Assembly (NCBI GenBank): GCA_002328415.1
Contig: DCXL01000004.1
Coordinates: forward strand, 1,029,451 to 1,093,450
Length of the DNA: 64,000 bases
DNA from: Micavibrio sp. UBA2137
Lineage (GTDB): Bacteria; Pseudomonadota; Alphaproteobacteria; Micavibrionales; Micavibrionaceae
Direction of reading: 5' to 3'
In this document: positions 8,215-15,362 of the stretch, one piece after another
Layout of the letters: each line of letters opens with the position of its first letter
Position numbering within the stretch: the stretch's first letter is position 1
The notes under the pieces: model-generated
Seen by the model: the letters and a program-made list of their open reading frames with translations, nothing else
Databases searched by the model: none
What the model was told of the DNA's origin: nothing
Translations under genes and position numbers: made by a program

Positions 8215-9956
8215 GATGTTGTCTCCTCTTTATTCTTTATTTCGACTATCTTGGAGCCTGGAAATGTTTCCAATGTTGTCTTCACCATTGGATGTGCCTC
8301 AATCTCTGCGCGTGCCTGTCGATCTCTTTCCAGACGTTGTTCATGTAATGTAGGTTGCGCATCCCCCTTGCCAAGAGACACAACCCAGCGATTACCTGTT
8401 AAATCCGTGAGCGCCTTCCCGATTTTAGCTGGAAGCTCACGCGCGCCCCCTTCTTTGAGGGCAACATTTAAATGGCGATCTTTAAGGCTGATAAATTGAA
8501 CATAACGTTCCAATTCCGACGCTAAAACCATAACACCGTGTTGTTCCAAGTAATTCATAATATCGCTCAAACTTTGTAAATTGGCATTGGCAACCGATTC
8601 TGTTTGCGTTTGAGAAGTTGCAACTGTTTCAGTTGCCTGAACCGTGGCAGCAGACGTTGCACGTGTACCTCCATCAAGGGCGCGCGTTGATGTGCGGTGT
8701 GCGGCATGACCTGTTGCACCACTTGCGGGTGAAGCAGATTGCGCTGCGCTACCACCCGAACCTATCACCCCAGAGTCATTTTGTGCCTTGAGCTTTTTCA
8801 CCAAGTCATGTGGGTCGGGAAGTACAGCCGTGTAACATAGACGTAATACGACCATCTCCAAAACTGATTGCGGGTTGGATGAGGACACAGTTTCCGAAGT
8901 ACCATTTAAAAAGATTTGCCACGCCTTACCCAGTGCTGGAATTGACAACTTTTGCGCAAGCTCTTTGGTTTTTTCAAATTCCTCCGTGCTCATGTTCGGC
9001 GCAACGGTACGGCGTGCCTCGGGCGCAGCCTTAACCTTTGTCAGAATATGTGTCATTTCTGTTAAGTCCTGAATGAGCGCAATCGGGTCCTGACCCTTTT
9101 CATAGAAATCAGAAACAATATTCAGCGCCTCATCAGCCTTTCCTGACAAAGCCGCGCTTAAAAGTGAAAGTGTCTGGGTCTTATCACTCAGACCCAACAT
9201 GTCATGGACGCGTTCAGCGGTAATATGTCCCTCTGAAAGCGAAATAGCGCGGTCAAGTAAACTTAAGCCATCACGCACTGACCCATCCGCCGCACGCGCA
9301 ATAAGCGCAATGGCCTCATCATCAGCCTTTGTGTTCTCAAGCTTTGCAATATTGGCGTAATGTGCCTCTAAATCCTCCAGTGACACACGCGCCAGATCAA
9401 AACGCTGACAACGTGAAAGAACCGTGATGGGCACTTTGCGAATTTCTGTTGTCGCAAAGATAAATTTGACGTATTCGGGTGGTTCTTCCAATGTTTTCAA
9501 AAGTGCATTGAATGCATTTTTTGACAGCATGTGAACTTCATCAATGATGTAAACTTTGTATCGAGCCTCGGTTGGGGCATAACGCACACCCTCGATAATA
9601 TCACGAATATCATCTACGCCCGTGCGTGAGGCCGCATCCATTTCAATAACATCTGGGTGTCTGTCCTCGGCAATGGCCTGACATAACGTGCAATCATCAG
9701 TTGGGCCAACTGTTGGGCCTGCATCGCCGTTTGGGCCAACATAATTAATGGCCTTTGCAATAATACGCGCCGTTGTTGTTTTACCCGTTCCACGAATACC
9801 TGTGAGCATGAAGGAATGAGCGATGCGCCCGGATTCAATTGCATTTTTGAGCGTTCTGACAAGAGCATCTTGTCCAATCAGTTCATCAAAATTTGAAGGG
9901 CGATATTTACGTGCTAAGACGCGGTAGGGTTCTTTTGTTTCAGCGGGTGATTCCAT
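8211..9956 (-). CDS. dnaX: DNA polymerase III subunit gamma/tau
   Basis: DnaX is the ATPase of the clamp loader. The 581-residue protein has an N-terminal AAA+ module with Walker A G-I-R-G-T-G-K-T-T-T-A, sensor blocks D-E-V-H-M-L-S and A-T-T-E-I-R-K-V-P, then the oligomerisation domain. A low-complexity Ala/Ser/Thr linker lies at about 400-455, before the tau-specific C-terminal region. In E. coli a zinc module uses four cysteines; here only the last two remain (C-T-L-C), and the first two positions are Tyr and a non-Cys residue. The SRP RNA lies upstream and ybaB overlaps the 3' end, the usual alphaproteobacterial order. Confidence 0.96.
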   Translation of the reverse strand: MESPAETKEPYRVLARKYRPSNFDELIGQDALVRTLKNAIESGRIAHSFMLTGIRGTGKTTTARIIAKAINYVGPNGDAGPTVGPTDDCTLCQAIAEDRHPDVIEMDAASRTGVDDIRDIIEGVRYAPTEARYKVYIIDEVHMLSKNAFNALLKTLEEPPEYVKFIFATTEIRKVPITVLSRCQRFDLARVSLEDLEAHYANIAKLENTKADDEAIALIARAADGSVRDGLSLLDRAISLSEGHITAERVHDMLGLSDKTQTLSLLSAALSGKADEALNIVSDFYEKGQDPIALIQDLTEMTHILTKVKAAPEARRTVAPNMSTEEFEKTKELAQKLSIPALGKAWQIFLNGTSETVSSSNPQSVLEMVVLRLCYTAVLPDPHDLVKKLKAQNDSGVIGSGGSAAQSASPASGATGHAAHRTSTRALDGGTRATSAATVQATETVATSQTQTESVANANLQSLSDIMNYLEQHGVMVLASELERYVQFISLKDRHLNVALKEGGARELPAKIGKALTDLTGNRWVVSLGKGDAQPTLHEQRLERDRQARAEIEAHPMVKTTLETFPGSKIVEIKNKEETTS

Positions 9957-10059
9957 GACTCTAACTTAGTACGATTGCCCATGGACTGACAAGCGTCAGT
10001 ACATCGATATAAGCAACTAATTCTAGAGATTCTGGATATATTGTTTGGAAAAGAAGAAA

Positions 10060-10152
10060 AAGGAAGCCGGACACGACCCGGAGAATTCGTTGTGGCTGCT
10101 TCCTCTCGGACCTGACCAGATTGGCGAAGGATCCGCCCGCGCCGACTTCCCA
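10060..10152 (-). ncRNA. ffs: signal recognition particle RNA (4.5S type)
   Basis: On the minus strand the stretch contains the universally conserved SRP domain IV: GGTCAGGTCCGAGAGGAAGC followed by AGCC. The ends GGAAGTCGG and CCGGCTTCC pair to close a single long hairpin of about 90 nucleotides, the bacterial small SRP RNA form. A T-rich stretch follows the 3' arm and probably ends transcription. The RNA binds Ffh and targets membrane proteins co-translationally. Position directly upstream of dnaX is common in this class. Ends are estimated from the closing helix. Confidence 0.93.
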
Positions 10153-10177
10153 AAATCGGTTTTAGAAGCAATCCCCA

Positions 10178-10210
10178 TAAAAATCAAGCCCTGTTCATAC
10201 TGAACAGAGC
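10178..10210 (-). terminator. Rho-independent terminator after the 56-residue protein gene
   Basis: On the minus strand GCTCTGTTCA pairs with TGAACAGGGC around a three-base loop and is followed by TTGATTTTT. It lies directly after the small gene at 10217-10387 and before the SRP RNA. Confidence 0.85.
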
Positions 10211-10216
10211 TTCACT

Positions 10217-10387
10217 TCATGTTATATGCTCATCTTGTGCCATTCCCTTGCCTGCCAGTGCCTGCATTTTAGAGTGAGCAGGAATTTCCATTTTACCATC
10301 GCGTGCGCGTAATCTGAAATTCGCTGCGTCTCTGTTCGGCTTTTCTGGCAATTTAGGGAAGCCATAATTGTTATAGTCTTCCGTCAT
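10217..10387 (-). CDS. small hypothetical protein, 56 residues
   Basis: This is an open frame of 57 codons with a good AGGAGAA ribosome-binding site seven bases before the ATG and a strong terminator right after the stop, so it has the anatomy of a real gene. The protein begins M-T-E-D-Y-N-N-Y-G-F-P and is rich in Pro, Lys and Arg in the first half and in Ala, Met and Gly in the second. It has no membrane segment or signal peptide. I do not recognise the family. It lies downstream of the acetyltransferase at 10465 on the same strand, 77 bases away. Confidence 0.7.
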   Translation of the reverse strand: MTEDYNNYGFPKLPEKPNRDAANFRLRARDGKMEIPAHSKMQALAGKGMAQDEHIT

Positions 10388-10464
10388 TGCTTTTCTCCTA
10401 AGTGCTATTATACCTCAATAACATATCAGAAGGAAAGATGTTCCGTGAGGTCGCGAATATTTTC

Positions 10465-11007
10465 TTAAACGATAAGCGCACTTGTATGACGCCAGCCATA
10501 GCACGCTTCCTTGTAAAGGCGCCCTGCAATTTCGGTTTTCTGCTTGCCGATGCGTTGTCCGCCCAAGCGTTCATAAAAGCTGCACGCTCGTTTATTGTCA
10601 GCCATAACCCATAAACACAAGCTTGTATGCTTCTTCTCTTTTAATTCTTTTGCAGCATACTGAACAAGTGCGCGGCCAATTCCTTGTTCCCAATAGGCTT
10701 CTAACACGTATAATCCCATAATCTCAGCGCTATAAAGGGGCCTTATAGCAGACTGTCCAGGCGGCGCGGTTTGTATCTGCCCATAGGCCACAAAACCGAC
10801 AGGATGATCATTCATATAGGCAATCGCCACGTCTATCTCTGGATTGTCCAGCCATTTACGCCATTTTCCTGACTGTTCTTCCTTATCAAGGCTTTCAATA
10901 TAAGTTTTATCGACGATGCCCGCATAGGATGATTTCAGTCCTTCCACATGCAAAAGTCCAATAATATCAATATCTTCTTTTCTTACGGGGTAGATTTCTA
11001 GGCTCAT
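10465..11007 (-). CDS. GNAT family N-acetyltransferase
   Basis: This 180-residue acetyltransferase has a textbook GNAT core: I-M-G-L-Y-V-L-E-A-Y-W-E as strand 4, the coenzyme loop Q-G-I-G-R-A-L-V near residue 114, and motif B N-K-R-A-C-S-F-Y-E-R-L-G-G. These features place it among RimI-like or small-molecule acetyltransferases; the substrate cannot be read from sequence. The gene is divergent from the 56-residue gene at 11094, with a short AT-rich intergenic stretch between them that should hold both promoters. Confidence 0.88.
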   Translation of the reverse strand: MSLEIYPVRKEDIDIIGLLHVEGLKSSYAGIVDKTYIESLDKEEQSGKWRKWLDNPEIDVAIAYMNDHPVGFVAYGQIQTAPPGQSAIRPLYSAEIMGLYVLEAYWEQGIGRALVQYAAKELKEKKHTSLCLWVMADNKRACSFYERLGGQRIGKQKTEIAGRLYKEACYGWRHTSALIV

Positions 11008-11093
11008 GATACTTCTTTCTTAACGATATATTTATTTTTCATATTATAAAATTGTAATTTAGTAGTAAATGTTCATGTGGGGGAACATAAATA

Positions 11094-11264
11094 ATGACTG
11101 ATATAAAAATACATACACGAGATCGTCCAGATGAGGGCGAAAAAATCGACGTTGCTATGGTTGACCATGAATATGCAGCGTCTGAAGAACAAGCATGCGA
11201 CACGATTGCCTTTCAGGATCAGGAAATCGCGCTTAGCGACGCTAAAGTTCCATTTAAAAACTAG
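11094..11264 (+). CDS. small hypothetical acidic protein, 56 residues
   Basis: This 57-codon frame has a GTGGGGGAA ribosome-binding region before the ATG. The protein is strongly acidic (many Asp and Glu, M-T-D-I-K-I-H-T-R-D-R-P-D-E-G-E), has one Cys, and lacks any membrane segment. I do not recognise it. It is convergent with guaB, and the stop codons overlap by four bases (11261-11264). The compact end-to-end packing and clean start support a real gene, though it is too short to be certain. Confidence 0.55.
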   Translation: MTDIKIHTRDRPDEGEKIDVAMVDHEYAASEEQACDTIAFQDQEIALSDAKVPFKN

Positions 11265-12745
11265 TTCTTATTTTCCGTTCTATAATTGGGCGCCTCGGCC
11301 GTGATAGTGACATCATGGACGTGGCTTTCCCTGTAACCTGCGGCGCTCATCTGCATGAATTCGGCTTTTTTCTGCAGGTCTTCAATTGTGGCACACCCTG
11401 TGTAGCCCATAGAAGCACGCAATCCACCAACAAGTTGGTGTAAGACGCTTCCAATTGGGCCTTTATAAGGAACACGACCTTCAATCCCCTCAGGAACGAG
11501 CTTACGCTCCTCGGTCACATTACCTTGAAAATAACGATCGGCAGACCCGCGTGTCATCGCCCCAACAGATCCCATCCCACGATAACTTTTATATGAGCGC
11601 CCTTGATAGAGGATAACCTCACCTGGCGCTTCATCCGTTCCTGCAAACATGGATCCTAACATGGCGCAATCTGCACCTGCTGCCATGGCCTTTGCCAAAT
11701 CGCCTGAAAACTTAATACCGCCATCGGCAATCACAGGGACTTTATGTTTAAGACAAGCTTCCTTCACATCCATGATGGCCGTTAATTGAGGTACACCTAC
11801 ACCTGCCACAACACGCGTTGTGCAAATAGAACCAGGCCCAATACCAACCTTAACCGCATCAACACCATGGTCAATCAAGGCCTTAGCCGCCTTTGCGGTT
11901 GCGATATTTCCGCCAATTATCTGCACATGCGAAGGCGCTAGTTTACGGCAGTGCTTGACTGTCTCTAGCACGTTTTGTGAATGCCCATGCGCCGTATCAA
12001 CAACCAAAACATCCAGTCCCGCATCAAACATTATCTCTGCGCGCTCAACCGCACTTGTGCCAGTGCCCACGGCTGCCCCTACAAGCAAACGTCCGTCTTT
12101 GTCTTTACTCGCATGTGGGAAAAGTCTTGATTTTTCAATATCCTTAACCGTCATCAAACCAATGCATTTATAATCTTCATCAACAATCAAAAGCTTTTCA
12201 ATGCGATGTCTGTGAAGCAATTTCTTCGCCTCGTCCTTAGTCACATCGCGCGTGACAGTAATAAGGTTTTCTGACGTCATAAGCTCTTTGACGGGCGTTG
12301 CCTTATTGTCTGCAAAACGTACGTCTCTGTGCGTTAATATCCCAACAAGCCTTCCATTTTCTTCTTTCACAGGCACACCAGAAATATTATTCTGCGCCAT
12401 CAACTTGAGTGCCTCTTCAAGTGTATTTTCAGGATGTATTGTAATGGGATTGAGCACCATGCCAGATTCAAAGCGCTTTACACGCTTGACCTGTGCGGCC
12501 TGTTCCTCGGGGCTCATATTACGGTGCAGAATACCAAGTCCGCCATTTTGTGCCATGGCAATAGCCATCTTTGCTTCTGTGACCGTATCCATAGCAGAAG
12601 AAAGAACAGGGATGTTTAAACGGATGGATTTCGTCAGTTGTGTACTTGTATCAGCATCATTAGGATGGATGGAGGAAGCCGCAGGCAGCAATAGCACATC
12701 GTCAAATGTGAGACCTTGTCTGATATTTTTCTGGAGAAGAGCCAT
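11261..12745 (-). CDS. guaB: inosine-5'-monophosphate dehydrogenase
   Basis: GuaB oxidises IMP to XMP with NAD+, the committed step of GMP synthesis. The 494 residues have the typical plan: the start of the TIM barrel (L-T-F-D-D-V-L-L-L-P), two CBS domains inserted at about 95-205, and the catalytic loop G-I-G-P-G-S-I-C-T-T-R with the active-site Cys. After these come the G-G-I-K-F-S-G-D phosphate-binding strand and the flap R-G-M-G-S-V-G-A-M. Length and motifs are complete. guaA is not in the window. The stop overlaps that of the small plus-strand gene at 11094. Confidence 0.98.
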   Translation of the reverse strand: MALLQKNIRQGLTFDDVLLLPAASSIHPNDADTSTQLTKSIRLNIPVLSSAMDTVTEAKMAIAMAQNGGLGILHRNMSPEEQAAQVKRVKRFESGMVLNPITIHPENTLEEALKLMAQNNISGVPVKEENGRLVGILTHRDVRFADNKATPVKELMTSENLITVTRDVTKDEAKKLLHRHRIEKLLIVDEDYKCIGLMTVKDIEKSRLFPHASKDKDGRLLVGAAVGTGTSAVERAEIMFDAGLDVLVVDTAHGHSQNVLETVKHCRKLAPSHVQIIGGNIATAKAAKALIDHGVDAVKVGIGPGSICTTRVVAGVGVPQLTAIMDVKEACLKHKVPVIADGGIKFSGDLAKAMAAGADCAMLGSMFAGTDEAPGEVILYQGRSYKSYRGMGSVGAMTRGSADRYFQGNVTEERKLVPEGIEGRVPYKGPIGSVLHQLVGGLRASMGYTGCATIEDLQKKAEFMQMSAAGYRESHVHDVTITAEAPNYRTENKN

Positions 12746-12822
12746 GACGCAAATTCCTTACGTTTAAATCGTGAATTTGCATTAGAGTTATAGTGGATTT
12801 AGGTCAAAAGTAAAGTTTGAAA

Positions 12823-13119
12823 TTAAGACAGACCTAGTTTAGTCATTCTCTTTTCAAGGGCTAGATGGTTCTCATGATAGTAAAATGCTTCTTCAGCAGC
12901 AATTGCAAGTGATCCACCAAAAAGTTTGGCCTCTTCCACCAAGCGTTCTTCAGTATAAAAATGGGGCACCACAAAATATTCACCATCAATAACAAGAGTA
13001 GTGAATTCCGAGCAATCAGCTCCGTCCAGCTTATCTTCAATTTTTGGCGTAATTTTCTTTTCTGATTGGTACGCTGCTTCAGGATTAAACAACTCGGCAA
13101 AAAATCGACATAAATTCAT
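12823..13119 (-). CDS. hypothetical protein, 98 residues
   Basis: The product is not recognised. I chose the ATG at 13119 because GAGG sits eight bases upstream and the longer frame would overlap the preceding gene. The protein begins M-N-L-C-R-F-F-A-E-L-F, is acidic overall and is predicted mostly helical in the second half (E-E-R-L-V-E-E-A-K-L-F), with no signal peptide or membrane span. It follows the 192-residue gene at 13136-13714 by 16 bases on the same strand, so the two probably form a small operon between guaB and tuf. Both may be lineage-specific. Confidence 0.6.
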   Translation of the reverse strand: MNLCRFFAELFNPEAAYQSEKKITPKIEDKLDGADCSEFTTLVIDGEYFVVPHFYTEERLVEEAKLFGGSLAIAAEEAFYYHENHLALEKRMTKLGLS

Positions 13120-13135
13120 AATGGTCCTCTTTGCT

Positions 13136-13714
13136 CTATACTGGTGCTTTTTGACCAAAAGTTAAAAGGCCCCTCGCCTCGGCAACGGCCATTGCTTTAT
13201 GAGGATAGGGGTAATTGACACCCGTTTGTGTATCTTCAAAACCATTTGCGGATGGCTGGAAACGAGACGTTAAGTCTTGTAGATCTGCCTCATCCTTTGG
13301 GGGTTTGTTGATAAGCTTTCTAAATGCATAACTTAGGCCTCCAATGCGCATTTCAGCTCGTGAAACGGACTGCAAAGTATCAGTATATGTATCTATTTCT
13401 TCGCGTATTTGAGCAACAGAATCAGATGCATACTCTCTTGCTGCAAATTGTTCGGCAATATCCGCATTGAGGTCAATGACATTTTTAATAAAACCATGCT
13501 TATAGCTTGAACTTCTCATCTCATTCGAAAAAGAACCTAAACATAATTCTTCAATCGTATTAAATCCAATCACGGAATTATAAATGCTCGCAGTGTCTAT
13601 TGTATCATCACAATGTGTTTCAATGATAACTGCGTAGCCTAAGCCTTCATCACGCGCTCTCAAGCAAGAGGCAATAAGACTTTCCGTAGGTTGTCTCAAA
13701 TCAAAAATCGGCAC
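13136..13714 (-). CDS. hypothetical protein, 192 residues
   Basis: The product is not recognised. The start is GTG (13714), supported by the strong GGAGGGG ribosome-binding site just upstream. The protein is soluble, with alternating hydrophobic strands in the first 60 residues (A-V-I-I-E-T-H-C-D-D). A helical middle carries E-I-D-T-Y-T-D-T-L, and the lysine- and proline-containing tail has Y-P-Y-P-H-K. It has no signal peptide. It lies 120 bases after tuf on the same strand, separated by the tuf terminator, and precedes the 98-residue gene. Confidence 0.65.
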   Translation of the reverse strand: MPIFDLRQPTESLIASCLRARDEGLGYAVIIETHCDDTIDTASIYNSVIGFNTIEELCLGSFSNEMRSSSYKHGFIKNVIDLNADIAEQFAAREYASDSVAQIREEIDTYTDTLQSVSRAEMRIGGLSYAFRKLINKPPKDEADLQDLTSRFQPSANGFEDTQTGVNYPYPHKAMAVAEARGLLTFGQKAPV

Positions 13715-13775
13715 AGCACCCCTCCAAATCTTTATATTCTGTAAAATGGTATAAATGATAGAAGTGCTTTATGCA

Positions 13776-13805
13776 AATAAAAAAGCCGCTCGAAATGAGC
13801 GGCTT
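13776..13805 (-). terminator. Rho-independent terminator of tuf
   Basis: On the minus strand AAGCCGCTC pairs with GAGCGGCTT around a four-base loop, followed by a run of T. It lies 30 bases after the tuf stop. Confidence 0.92.
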
Positions 13806-13834
13806 CTTGAATCTCTATAATATTCTAATTGTGA

Positions 13835-15010
13835 TTACTCAATAATCTTGGCAACAACACCGGCACCCACTGTGCGTCCGCCTTCACGGATAGCAAAGCG
13901 AAGACCTTCGTTCATCGCAATCGGAGCGATCAATGTTACTTCTAGATTTGCGTTATCACCTGGCATCACCATCTCTGTTCCTGATGGAAGTGAGACTTCA
14001 CCTGTAACATCCGTTGTTCTGAAGTAGAACTGTGGACGGTAGTTGTTGAAGAATGGTGTGTGACGTCCACCTTCATCTTTTGACAAGATGTAAGCTTCTG
14101 CTGTGAACTTTGTGTGCGGTGTAATGCTCCCTGGCTTACATAGAACCTGACCACGCTCAACATCTTCACGCTTCAAACCACGAAGAAGTGCACCAACATT
14201 GTCTCCAGCCTGACCTGAGTCCAAAAGCTTTCTGAACATCTCAACACCTGTGATTGTTGTTTTTTGTGTATCTTTGATACCAACAACTTCAATCTCATCA
14301 CCAACTTTGATGATCCCTGTCTCGATACGGCCTGTACATACTGTACCACGACCTGAAATTGAGAACACGTCCTCAACAGGCATCAAGAATGGCTGGTCAA
14401 CTGGACGGTCTGGTGTTGGGATGTATTCATCAACAGCAGCCATAAGTGCAGCAATTGCGTCTTTACCAATCGCATCATCACGACCTTCAACAGCAGCCAA
14501 AGCTGAGCCTTTAATAATAGGAATATCATCGCCTGGGAATTCGTAAGATGAAAGAAGCTCACGTACTTCCATTTCAACCAATTCCAATAGCTCTTCATCA
14601 TCAACCTGGTCAACTTTGTTCAAGAAGACAACCAATGATGGCACACCAACCTGACGGGCAAGTAGGATGTGTTCACGTGTTTGTGGCATTGGACCATCAG
14701 CTGCATTCACAACAAGAATAGCACCATCCATTTGCGCTGCACCTGTGATCATGTTTTTCACATAGTCAGCGTGTCCTGGGCAGTCTACGTGTGCGTAGTG
14801 ACGGTTATCTGTTTCATATTCAACGTGCGCTGTAGAAATTGTGATACCACGGGCCTTCTCTTCAGGCGCCTTGTCAATCTTGTCAACTGACTCACCGTTA
14901 CCAAACTGCAACGCAATCGCTGCCGTTAGTGTTGTTTTACCATGGTCAACGTGACCAATCGTTCCAATGTTCACGTGTGGCTTATTACGCTCAAACTTTT
15001 CCTTAGACAT
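13835..15010 (-). CDS. tuf: translation elongation factor Tu
   Basis: EF-Tu carries aminoacyl-tRNA to the ribosome as a GTP complex. The 391 residues give the standard GTPase motifs G-H-V-D-H-G-K-T (G1), D-C-P-G-H-A-D-Y (G3) and N-K-V-D (G4), followed by the two beta-barrel domains, with R-E-G-G-R-T-V-G-A-G near the C-terminus. It is slightly shorter than the E. coli protein, as usual for this class. An AAAAGGAG ribosome-binding site precedes the ATG. tRNA-Gly lies upstream on the same strand and REP-like palindromes lie in the leader. fusA and ribosomal genes are not adjacent. Confidence 0.98.
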   Translation of the reverse strand: MSKEKFERNKPHVNIGTIGHVDHGKTTLTAAIALQFGNGESVDKIDKAPEEKARGITISTAHVEYETDNRHYAHVDCPGHADYVKNMITGAAQMDGAILVVNAADGPMPQTREHILLARQVGVPSLVVFLNKVDQVDDEELLELVEMEVRELLSSYEFPGDDIPIIKGSALAAVEGRDDAIGKDAIAALMAAVDEYIPTPDRPVDQPFLMPVEDVFSISGRGTVCTGRIETGIIKVGDEIEVVGIKDTQKTTITGVEMFRKLLDSGQAGDNVGALLRGLKREDVERGQVLCKPGSITPHTKFTAEAYILSKDEGGRHTPFFNNYRPQFYFRTTDVTGEVSLPSGTEMVMPGDNANLEVTLIAPIAMNEGLRFAIREGGRTVGAGVVAKIIE

Positions 15011-15028
15011 TTTTATAACTCCTTTTCA

Positions 15029-15057
15029 TGTCATTCCTGCAAACAACGCAGGGATCT
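15029..15057 (-). repeat. REP-like palindromic element 1 before tuf
   Basis: The stretch tgtcattcctgc...gcagggatct is a short hairpin whose ends match the widespread extragenic palindrome type GTCATTCC...GGGATCT. It lies 19 bases before the tuf start and is followed by a second element in opposite orientation at 15085-15122. Confidence 0.5.
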
Positions 15058-15084
15058 GGTTTCCCATTTTTACAAAGTTTTTGT

Positions 15085-15122
15085 AGATCCCCGTTATGAT
15101 AATCCTGTCTACGGGGATGACA
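15085..15122 (+). repeat. REP-like palindromic element 2 before tuf, inverted relative to element 1
   Basis: The arms agatccccg and cggggatgaca pair around a loop. Read on the minus strand it starts TGTCATCCCCG and ends CGGGGATCT, the same outline as element 1. The pair forms a small inverted cluster in the tuf leader. Confidence 0.5.
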
Positions 15123-15125
15123 ATA

Positions 15126-15170
15126 AAGTGCACTCCCTCACACCTCGTGAGAAAGTACAGTGCATGATTT
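15126..15170 (-). promoter_or_regulatory. nested hairpin in the tuf upstream region
   Basis: An outer repeat (gtgcact / agtgca) encloses an inner one (ctcac / gtgag), forming a stem-loop of about 40 bases between tRNA-Gly and tuf. It may be a leader structure or processing site of a tRNA-Gly-tuf transcript. Confidence 0.3.
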
Positions 15171-15248
15171 AAGGGGAAATCCACTGTATGTCAACAGTTA
15201 GCAAGCGATTTTCGCAGAAAGTTTACATGGGAAAATATAAGAAATAAA

Positions 15249-15322
15249 TGGAGCGGGTGAAGGGAATCGAACCCTCGTGACTAGCTTGGAAGGCTAGGGC
15301 TTTACCATTAAGCTACACCCGC
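15249..15322 (-). tRNA. tRNA-Gly (anticodon TCC)
   Basis: On the minus strand the sequence begins GCGGGTGTAGCTTAATGG and ends TTCACCCGCTCCA with encoded CCA. The acceptor stem GCGGGTG/CACCCGC pairs fully. The anticodon stem CTAGC/GCTAG encloses the loop CTTCCAA, giving anticodon TCC. The T arm shows GGTTCGATTCC. It is 74 nucleotides long and upstream of tuf, as in many proteobacteria. Confidence 0.97.
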
Positions 15323-15362
15323 TCAACTGATTTTGATTTTCTACGCGGTTCAAAAAGTGAAA

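Noticed and set aside
9985..10000. small hairpin (actgac/gtcagt) between dnaX and the SRP RNA
   Set aside because: The stem has six pairs and no T tract, too weak to call a terminator or a leader structure.
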